From positions 1-9,883 of the forward strand of contig CAZKNJ010000060.1 in the NCBI GenBank assembly GCA_964554185.1: a stretch of DNA of 9,883 bases. Direction: 5' to 3'. The position numbers and the translations under genes are program-made. The notes under the pieces are model-generated. The model was not told the origin of the DNA. It did no database searches and worked only from the letters and a program-made list of their open reading frames with translations. Of the stretch, positions 1-4,596 are shown one piece after another. This DNA comes from CAZKNJ01 sp964554185. Its GTDB lineage: Bacteria; 4484-113. How positions within the stretch are numbered: position 1 is the first letter of the stretch; every line of letters begins with the position of its first letter.

Positions 1-85
1 CCTGAGTCGCGCAGCCCGGAATCGAAGGAACTTCGGCCCAGTAGCCGCCTTCTTCAGCCTCGTGAATGATGACCTTCAGTTTCAT
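1..85 (-). CDS. hicB: HicB-family antitoxin, partial (amino-terminal 28 codons)
   Basis: Reading leftward from the ATG at 85-83, the frame is open to the window edge and begins MKLKVIIHEAEEGGYW, followed by AEVPSIPGCATQ. This is the hallmark start of the small HicB antitoxin fold: a beta-strand, then E-x-G-G-Y-W/Y, then a P-x-x-P-G-C turn. In the family this partial RNase H-like domain binds and inhibits the HicA mRNA interferase, and often has a carboxy-terminal DNA-binding segment for autoregulation. No hicA lies upstream: the 111 bases between this start and the next gene hold no HicA-like frame on the minus strand. A partner, if present, must lie downstream, left of the window; the hicB-first order is known in some bacteria. 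No good SD precedes the ATG. Solitary HicB-like proteins also exist, so toxin-antitoxin function is inferred. Confidence 0.85.
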   Translation of the reverse strand, partial: MKLKVIIHEAEEGGYWAEVPSIPGCATQ

Positions 86-97
86 CGTTACGCAACT

Positions 98-103
98 AGC
101 ATA
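98..103 (-). promoter_or_regulatory. Possible -10 box for hicB
   Basis: The minus strand reads TATGCT here, 12 bases before the hicB ATG, which would give a very short leader. I see no convincing -35. This is a weak call, made mainly because the same layout recurs at other genes in the window. Confidence 0.3.
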
Positions 104-175
104 CCCTAGAGCGCACTGCGCAGCCATATAGGGGATGCTACCAGCTGGCTCCAACGTGCGATAACGAAGATGCGG

Positions 176-181
176 TAGAAT
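176..181 (+). promoter_or_regulatory. Candidate -10 box before the chimeric ORF
   Basis: TAGAAT lies 15 bases before the ATG at 197, placing a transcription start around 188 and a leader of roughly nine bases. It is the counterpart of TAGGAT at 1710-1715 in front of the intact hydrolase. No clear -35 is visible. Confidence 0.4.
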
Positions 182-196
182 TGTGGGGGGGCGCGA

Positions 197-385
197 ATGG
201 CTGACCTGCGGAATCCGGAGGGCCGGGAGATTGGGGCCATCCGCCTGGGCACGGGCGAAACCGGGGTGCTGCTTGTCCACGGCTACCTGGCGACGCCCGA
301 GGAGATGCGCGGGCTGGCGGAGCTTCTGGCGCACCGGGGCTTGAGGATATACGCGCCGCTGGTGGCGGGGCATGGCACTACCTTA
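197..385 (+). pseudogene. Truncated alpha/beta hydrolase start, fused in frame to the following gene
   Basis: The 63 codons encode the amino-terminal strands of an Est30-like hydrolase: the oxyanion-loop HGYLATPEEMRGL (from residue 28) and the VAGHG turn (residues 57-61). The nucleophile elbow, acid and histidine are all missing because homology to the copy at 1722-2561 ends at residue 63. The piece therefore cannot be an active enzyme. It keeps a start codon and a -10 box and has no stop before the downstream gene, so it could be translated as a leader on that gene. The most likely origin is a duplicated hydrolase whose 3' part was lost when the AT-richer gene joined it. Confidence 0.7.
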
Positions 386-1453
386 CGCGAGGGCAACACA
401 AAATCGAACTCAAATGAAACGCTCAACATCAAGCGGAACAGGATCAGAATCCCAATGAGACGTCGATGGATTCGGATCAGTTGCTGGTCTATCGTTGCCG
501 GGCTACTCATTCTGGCCCTAATCCCATTCGCACAGTTCTTCTACGAGTCCTACAGAACAAGTCCTCACGTGCGCAGCCGCTCGCATGCCAAGAACATTGC
601 ATGTGCCCTCAACGCCTACTATCGAGACAACGGCGAGTACCCCGAATTCCTAGTTGGCGGAGCCACACGATTGAAATGGGGATCAGCAGGTTCCGCAAGC
701 GTCGAAGCCGGACCCACAGGCAAGATACCAGAGGAGAATCCAGATCCGCTACTGGTGAATGGTTATCTCCGAAACTACCCAGAGCATCCCAGCCACGTAG
801 GTAGAATGGGCACTGCGAAGTTCAAGCAGCATGGTTATTCAGAGCTGCACGGAGACCCTCGCGGGTGGAAGGCGATTAAGAATTTTGTGTCAGCCCCGAA
901 TGACCCTCTCGTAGTTGGCTGGAGGGCACAGATTACGTGGTCCTGGAAACTCGAACTGGAGAAGAAACCGAAGGACCGCCCTCTAACTGCCGAGGAAGCT
1001 GAGTACTTCAGACAGTTGGCGAAGTACATAGAGATTGCGGAGAGCCTACCGAGGTTTCTCATGGCTGGCGGGATGGATCGACTGTGGGTGAAAGAGCACG
1101 AGGAAATCAAGCAGTGGCCTCTTCGGGAGAATATGCCATACAGTCCCTTCCCAAGGGAAGTGTTTGAGCTCTACCCCGCATATTTCATCTCAGGCTATTA
1201 CTCGGATTATGTGGTAGAGAGCTTCGGTTACCAGCGCGGGGACTTCATGGGTTCTACATCACAGGAGGCGAAGCTATGGATCTACGGGGATGATCGTGGG
1301 CTAAGGGGACAGGACTTCTTGCCAAAGGGTTTGGATTTAGTGAATACGCTAGATGGGATACCGCTACCTGACGGAATTCCCGATGGCATAATCCTGCTTT
1401 ACGAACTGAAGGATGGGAAGACTGCGAAGATAACGTGGGCGGACGACCTGTGA
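197..1453 (+). CDS. Chimeric ORF: hydrolase fragment joined to a membrane-anchored pseudopilin-like protein
   Basis: The open frame is 418 codons, but only the part from Met87 (ATG at 455, giving 332 aa) looks like a native protein. From there it reads MRRRWIRIS, a hydrophobic segment at about residues 96-111 of the long form, and then RSHAKNIACALNAYYRDNGEYPE. That last stretch resembles the region just after the helix in type II secretion and type IV pseudopilins (N-x-x-x-x-AL-x-x-YY-x-DNG-x-YP). No typical prepilin-peptidase site (G before F, then E five residues on) precedes the helix, so assembly as a pilin is doubtful. The carboxyl end is rich in Tyr, Gly and Asp and includes DGIPDGIILLYEL. 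Predicted location is the inner membrane with the bulk outside. Base composition, roughly 53-55% G+C, is lower than the neighbours. An AGGA at 440-443 could serve the internal start. The stop overlaps the next gene (GTGA). The exact function is unknown. Confidence 0.6.
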   Translation: MADLRNPEGREIGAIRLGTGETGVLLVHGYLATPEEMRGLAELLAHRGLRIYAPLVAGHGTTLREGNTKSNSNETLNIKRNRIRIPMRRRWIRISCWSIVAGLLILALIPFAQFFYESYRTSPHVRSRSHAKNIACALNAYYRDNGEYPEFLVGGATRLKWGSAGSASVEAGPTGKIPEENPDPLLVNGYLRNYPEHPSHVGRMGTAKFKQHGYSELHGDPRGWKAIKNFVSAPNDPLVVGWRAQITWSWKLELEKKPKDRPLTAEEAEYFRQLAKYIEIAESLPRFLMAGGMDRLWVKEHEEIKQWPLRENMPYSPFPREVFELYPAYFISGYYSDYVVESFGYQRGDFMGSTSQEAKLWIYGDDRGLRGQDFLPKGLDLVNTLDGIPLPDGIPDGIILLYELKDGKTAKITWADDL

Positions 1454-1725
1454 GGATAGCGAGATTCTTTCTCTTAGCGGCGGCGTGCTCCCTCTTCAAC
1501 GCGTGTTCGCGTGCTCCGCAAGTAAGCAGAACGACGCTTCTCGCATCGGGCAATGCACTAGCCTACACCGCGCCGTGCGGTTGCTGCGGGGGGCAAAGCG
1601 GGGGGCTGCCGCGGCGGGCCACTTACTTGCGCGAACTCGCCGAGGAGTTGCGCGGGAAGGCCGAGAAGCCGCCGGGCGCCAAGGCGGCCACGCCGAGCGC
1701 GGCGCGTGGTAGGATTGAAGTGTGA
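1450..1725 (+). CDS. Small lipoprotein, probable truncated amino-terminal stub
   Basis: From the GTG at 1450, overlapping the previous stop, the frame gives 91 aa. It begins with a lipoprotein signal (RIARFFLLAAACSLFNAC) whose lipobox cysteine is followed by S-R-A-P. The mature part has APCGCCGGQSGGLPRRATYL, which resembles the conserved Cys-Gly-Cys and GGLxRRATxx stretch near the start of UshA/SoxB-like secreted metallophosphatase-type proteins. Those proteins run to several hundred residues. Here the frame ends after a low-complexity Lys/Ala/Pro tail and reads across the hydrolase -10 box to a TGA at 1723-1725. No metallophosphatase Asp-x-His motif is present. It is most simply a 3'-truncated gene. 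The neat GTGA overlaps on both sides leave room for a real short lipoprotein. The family assignment is from motif memory only. Confidence 0.55.
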   Translation: MRIARFFLLAAACSLFNACSRAPQVSRTTLLASGNALAYTAPCGCCGGQSGGLPRRATYLRELAEELRGKAEKPPGAKAATPSAARGRIEV

Positions 1726-1919
1726 CCGGGGGAACCGACTTGAAGAACGCCGGGGGTCGGGAGATTAGCGCCATCCGGTTGGGCGCGGGAGATACTGGCG
1801 TGCTGCTCATCCACGGCTACCTGGCGACGCCCGAGGAGATGCGCGGGCTGGCGGAGTTTCTGGCGCACCGGGGCTTGAGGGTATACGTGCCGCTGGTGGC
1901 GGGCCATGGGACGACGCTT
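1708..1919 (+). repeat. Partial duplication, copy 2 (start of the intact hydrolase)
   Basis: This is the partner of 174-385: same length, no gaps, shared GGTAGRATTG at the 5' end, and homology through the GHGTTL codons. After 1919 the hydrolase continues normally, so this copy is the intact source or sibling. Confidence 0.85.
1710..1715 (+). promoter_or_regulatory. -10 box for a leaderless hydrolase mRNA
   Basis: TAGGAT is followed by six bases and then the GTG start at 1722. Transcription would therefore begin at or next to the start codon. No SD precedes the GTG and no clear -35 is visible. The box lies inside the last codons of the upstream lipoprotein stub. Confidence 0.45.
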
Positions 1920-2561
1920 GCCGAATTCGCAAAGACGACCTGGCGGGATTGGCACGCGTCGGTGGAAAGCGCACTGGGGGAGCTACAGAGCGAATGCGCG
2001 AAGGTGTTTGCGGTCGGAATGTCGCTTGGCGGGCTGCAGGCGCTGCATCTGGCGGCGCACCATCCGGAGCTGGCGGGAGTGGTCGCGCTGGCGCCACCGG
2101 CAGTGTTGTTCTTTGACGAGCGCAGGCCTTGGCGCCGGGCAAGCGACTTGAAGCTGTGGCTGCTTTCGCGGATGCCGTGGCTGGCGAAGGTCTACCGGGG
2201 TGAGCCCAGCGACGCGGCGCCACAATTCCTGCACGCGGATATCCGCGATGAGGATGCGCGCAAGAAGCACATCTACTACCGGTTCAATCCCGCCAGCGGG
2301 GTGCTGGAGCTACTCAAGTATGCAGCGCACGTGCGGGCGGAGTTGGCGCAGGTCACACAACCGCTGCTACTGATGCACAGCCCGCTGGACCATACGGTGC
2401 CGCCGAAAAGCTCGGAGTTGGTGTTTGAGCGCGTAAGCTCAGAGGACAAGGCGCTTGACACGGTAACCGCCGCTAGCTCGTGGCATGTACTGGTGGAGGA
2501 TGTGGATGCCCAGAAGGTCTTTGATGCGGTGCGCGGGTTCATCGCCGCTCATTCGGCGTAG
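1722..2561 (+). CDS. Alpha/beta hydrolase, Est30/monoacylglycerol lipase-like carboxylesterase
   Basis: The 279-aa product is a full-length serine hydrolase of the carboxylesterase Est30/serine aminopeptidase S33 group, expected to act in the cytoplasm on short acyl esters or monoacylglycerols. Visible elements, in order: oxyanion HGY at 31-33, VAGHG at 59-63, nucleophile elbow G-M-S-L-G with Ser101, acid Asp223 in HSPLDHTVPP, and catalytic His255 in SSWHVLVED. A cap-like insertion with many Trp and Arg spans about 130-200. There is no signal peptide. The GTG start overlaps the upstream TGA (GTGA) and sits just after a TAGGAT box. A TTG at 1740, preceded by GGGGGA, is an alternative start nearer the point where the duplicated copy begins. 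The gene ends 14 bases before the oppositely oriented tRNA-Gln. The natural substrate cannot be told. Confidence 0.9.
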   Translation: MTGGTDLKNAGGREISAIRLGAGDTGVLLIHGYLATPEEMRGLAEFLAHRGLRVYVPLVAGHGTTLAEFAKTTWRDWHASVESALGELQSECAKVFAVGMSLGGLQALHLAAHHPELAGVVALAPPAVLFFDERRPWRRASDLKLWLLSRMPWLAKVYRGEPSDAAPQFLHADIRDEDARKKHIYYRFNPASGVLELLKYAAHVRAELAQVTQPLLLMHSPLDHTVPPKSSELVFERVSSEDKALDTVTAASSWHVLVEDVDAQKVFDAVRGFIAAHSA

Positions 2562-2575
2562 GTGTGCTCGGCTAC

Positions 2576-2646
2576 CTGGGGCGCAGGGATTCGAACCCCA
2601 ATTAATGGATCCAGAGTCCACGGTCCTACCGTTAGACGACGCCCCA
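2576..2646 (-). tRNA. tRNA-Gln (anticodon CTG)
   Basis: The minus strand folds into a 71-base cloverleaf. The acceptor TGGGGCG pairs fully with CGCCCCA, followed by discriminator G. The D stem is GTC/GAC. The anticodon stem GTGGA/TCCAT encloses loop CTCTGGA, giving anticodon CTG. The T stem TGGGG/CCCTG (two G-T pairs) encloses TTCGAAT. The weak U1-A72 pair and G73 are classic tRNA-Gln identity features. The 3' CCA is not encoded (the next bases are GTA), so it must be added enzymatically. Confidence 0.96.
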
Positions 2647-2660
2647 GCGGTCAGGCGGTT

Positions 2661-2689
2661 ATTGTATGCATCAGGGCGCGGCTTGTCCA
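2661..2689 (-). promoter_or_regulatory. Sigma70-type promoter of tRNA-Gln
   Basis: On the minus strand, a -35 TGGACA (2689-2684), a 17-base spacer and a -10 TACAAT (2666-2661) sit just before the tRNA, giving a leader of about eight bases. This is the best-formed promoter in the window. The -35 lies inside the last codons of larA and the -10 begins five bases after the larA stop. Confidence 0.75.
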
Positions 2690-3954
2690 CCCGTGAGCAG
2701 CAGCGAAGCCCCGTGCGCCACCAGCAGCGGAGCTTCGGCGCTGACCATCATCCACGCGGCTTTGTCCGCGGCCTGCTTCGGCGAAACCCAGCTGAAGCCC
2801 CAGGCTTCCACCGTTTCATCGTCCAGCTCGGTGACCAGGGTGATGTCGTAGAGCTTGGCGAGAATGCGCAGCGACAGCGCGAGGTGGCCGATGGGGCGGT
2901 AGCCCGCGCGCAGGCGCTCAACCGTCGCAGCGTAGTCCAGGAGCTGCCATTCGGCGAAGCTGGGATGCCCCATGCCCTCGGGGCATTGGGCGAAGAAGAG
3001 GATGCGGCCGCGCGGGGCGAGCGCGCCTTCGGCGTGTTTCAGCGCTTTGTGCGCCTGGTAAAGGCTGAGGTCGCGCGGATGGCCGCCGGCGGAGAGCAAG
3101 ATGAGGTCGGCGGGTGCACCGATGCCGACGCGGAAGTGGGAATCCACGAAATCACAGGCGCGACGGTGCGCCGCAACGGTATCGCCGGCGACGAAGAGCG
3201 CAGGATGCTTGTCCTCCGCCAGCACGGTGTTGATCAGAAACACCGGCGGCAGGCGCGGAATCACTTCCAGCAGGTCCTCGTGGACGCGGTTGCCGTCCAG
3301 CGCGCCGGGTGCGACGCCCGCGGCGAAGTGGTGCGCCTCCAGGTCCAGGCAGAGACCGTGGTTGGCCACCACCGCGTCAAAGCCGCCCAGGCCAGGAAAA
3401 ACGGCCTTCACGCCGCCGGTGAAGCCGGCGAAGTAGTGGTAACCCACCGCGCCGGTGGCGATTATCAGGTCGGCCTCCGCACCGAGGCGGTTGGCGGTAA
3501 TGGGCGTGCCGCGTGTGCTGTCGCCGAGGGATACCAGCAGAGACTCGTCGCGGCTGTCGTGGAAGATGACGTCTTCACTCACGCCGAGAAACGCGCGCGC
3601 TTCTTCCGGTGACGGCGGCTCGTGGGTGCCGCCGCCCATCAGCAAGGTCACGGTGGAACCGCTATCGGCGTGGCGCCGGATGAAATCCAGCAACCAAGGC
3701 AGCCAAGTGGGGTATGCCACGCTGCGGGTGGGGTCGCTCACGACGACTACGATGCGCTTTCTCCCGCGCAGGGCTTCCGGCAGAGGGGCGGAGCCGATCG
3801 GATGCAGCAGCGCTTCTTCCAGCGCTTCTAGCGGATGCGCCAGGGCTTCAACTGACCCGGCTTCGGCGCGGCGCAGGCGCGGTATCAGCGACGCGGGCAG
3901 GCGCAACTCCAGCGCTCCACGCCCGTAAGGAAGGCTGACGGTCTCAAAGGGCAC
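2671..3954 (-). CDS. larA: Lactate racemase family protein (nickel-pincer enzyme, DUF2088)
   Basis: The 427-aa product matches LarA, which interconverts D- and L-lactate in the cytoplasm using a covalently bound nickel pincer nucleotide. Key family residues are all visible: SDPTR (Asp74, Arg77), GTH (His111), GYHYFAGFTGGVKAVFPG with His173 and the cofactor-linking lysine Lys183, NHG with nickel ligand His199, and Q-x-x-K (Gln300, Lys303) in LYQAHKALKHAEG. Length is normal. Some LarA homologues racemise other 2-hydroxy acids, so lactate is the default rather than a proven substrate. The cofactor needs LarB, LarC and LarE, none of which is in this window. The start is GTG at 3954, with TACAAT seven bases upstream and no SD, so the mRNA looks leaderless. 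It is divergent from ybeY, and its 3' end carries the tRNA-Gln promoter. Confidence 0.93.
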   Translation of the reverse strand: MPFETVSLPYGRGALELRLPASLIPRLRRAEAGSVEALAHPLEALEEALLHPIGSAPLPEALRGRKRIVVVVSDPTRSVAYPTWLPWLLDFIRRHADSGSTVTLLMGGGTHEPPSPEEARAFLGVSEDVIFHDSRDESLLVSLGDSTRGTPITANRLGAEADLIIATGAVGYHYFAGFTGGVKAVFPGLGGFDAVVANHGLCLDLEAHHFAAGVAPGALDGNRVHEDLLEVIPRLPPVFLINTVLAEDKHPALFVAGDTVAAHRRACDFVDSHFRVGIGAPADLILLSAGGHPRDLSLYQAHKALKHAEGALAPRGRILFFAQCPEGMGHPSFAEWQLLDYAATVERLRAGYRPIGHLALSLRILAKLYDITLVTELDDETVEAWGFSWVSPKQAADKAAWMMVSAEAPLLVAHGASLLLTGGQAAP

Positions 3955-3961
3955 GATGGTT

Positions 3962-3967
3962 ATTGTA
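3962..3967 (-). promoter_or_regulatory. -10 box for leaderless larA
   Basis: The minus strand reads TACAAT, then seven bases, then the GTG start. Transcription initiating about seven bases after the box would begin at the GTG itself. No recognisable -35 lies 16-18 bases upstream. Confidence 0.55.
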
Positions 3968-4088
3968 GCTCAGAGCGGACACCTAGCGGGAATAATGCAG
4001 CCTGCTGAGAAGAGCCAGGCTATCCGCCGCCGCCAAAGGCTATGGCGGACAAGAAGCCCGGCGTACCGGTGTTGTTGATTGCTTCTGC

Positions 4089-4094
4089 TATAAT
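4089..4094 (+). promoter_or_regulatory. Candidate -10 box for ybeY
   Basis: A consensus TATAAT lies 13 bases before the ATG at 4108, predicting a leader of roughly seven bases. It falls inside the upstream-extended reading frame that begins at 4042, which argues that the extension is not coding. There is no good -35. Confidence 0.45.
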
Positions 4095-4107
4095 TGCAGT
4101 TCTTACG

Positions 4108-4596
4108 ATGCTAAGCTTCCAATGGCGCGTGCGAGTGCTGCCCCGCAACTACAGGGCGTATGAGCGCAAAGCGGCGGAACTGGCTGGGCTACTCGGTGTG
4201 AGAGAAGACGACGAAGCCTGTGTCACTGTCTGCGGCGACCGCCGCATCCGCTCGCTCAACCGCAAGTACCGCCGCGTGGATGAAACCACCGACGTGCTCG
4301 CTTTCCCCTGCGACGAGCCGCGCACAATCAAGGCCGGCCCGGCGCGGGTGAAGCTGGCTGCAGGCCAGCAGCCGCTGCTGCTGGGAGATGTGGTGGTGAA
4401 TCTGCGGCAGGTGGAGCGGCAGGCGCGGAGCAACGGCAACCGCCCGCTGGACGAATTCGTGGCGGTGGCCGCGCACGGGATGCTGCACCTGCTGGGCTTT
4501 GGCCATCAAACCACCCGCGAGGGCGAGGCGATGGAGGAGCATGAGCGGCGGATGCTGGACGCGTTGGGGCTAGAGGTGGTTGAGTTTGGACACTGA
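4108..4596 (+). CDS. ybeY: YbeY, 16S rRNA 3'-end maturation endoribonuclease
   Basis: The 162-aa product belongs to the UPF0054/YbeY zinc-dependent endoribonucleases, which act in 16S rRNA 3' processing and ribosome quality control. Motifs: LNRKYRRVDETTDVLAFP (substrate-pocket Arg in Y-R, then T-D-V-L) and the zinc site HGMLHLLGFGH with three histidines. The usual Asp before the last His is Gly here. I chose the ATG at 4108 because it gives a normal family length. The extension back to an ATG at 4042 would add 22 residues forming a hydrophobic helix atypical of this cytoplasmic enzyme. Codons there (ATA, ATT, GCT, TCT, GTT, CTT) are AT-ending, unlike the rest of the gene, and contain a TATAAT box. 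Neither start has a good SD. The 3' end overlaps the CorC-like gene, a common genomic pairing. Confidence 0.9.
   Translation: MLSFQWRVRVLPRNYRAYERKAAELAGLLGVREDDEACVTVCGDRRIRSLNRKYRRVDETTDVLAFPCDEPRTIKAGPARVKLAAGQQPLLLGDVVVNLRQVERQARSNGNRPLDEFVAVAAHGMLHLLGFGHQTTREGEAMEEHERRMLDALGLEVVEFGH
4572..4578 (+). promoter_or_regulatory. Ribosome binding site deciding the CorC-like start
   Basis: AGAGGTG within the last codons of ybeY lies seven bases before TTG 4586 but only one base before TTG 4580. It therefore favours 4586 and implies translational coupling with ybeY. Confidence 0.55.

Larger units (their letters stand above)
174..385 (+). repeat. Partial duplication, copy 1 (promoter plus first 63 codons of the hydrolase)
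   Basis: This 212-base block matches 1708-1919 without gaps. The shared part starts with GGTAGRATTG, which contains the -10 box. It continues for 13 spacer bases of equal length in both copies and then through the coding region to the G-H-G-T-T-L motif. About 50 of 60 comparable residues are identical. Within it, 276-346 differs from 1810-1880 at only one base (323 versus 1857), while the flanks are clearly more diverged. Similarity stops abruptly after 385. Confidence 0.85.

Noticed and set aside
197..1453. Calling the pseudopilin-like ORF a true type IV or type II pilin
   Set aside because: The prepilin-peptidase cleavage motif and the conserved Glu5 are not visible before the hydrophobic segment; only the region after the helix is pilin-like.
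2576..2646. tRNA-Gln as an attachment site for an integrated element
   Set aside because: I noticed no second copy of the tRNA 3' end in the window and no integrase or phage-like genes nearby.
2485..3612. A long plus-strand open frame of 375 codons opposite larA
   Set aside because: It lies antisense to a strongly supported larA. Its composition is Arg/Gln/Ala-rich with no domain features, as expected of a shadow frame in GC-rich DNA.
3991..4048. A riboswitch or structured leader between larA and ybeY, suggested by the repeated AGGCTAT and the CCGCC/GGCGG pair
   Set aside because: The region is too short and simple to match a known riboswitch. The short repeats fit chance and the preferred ybeY promoter lies downstream of them.
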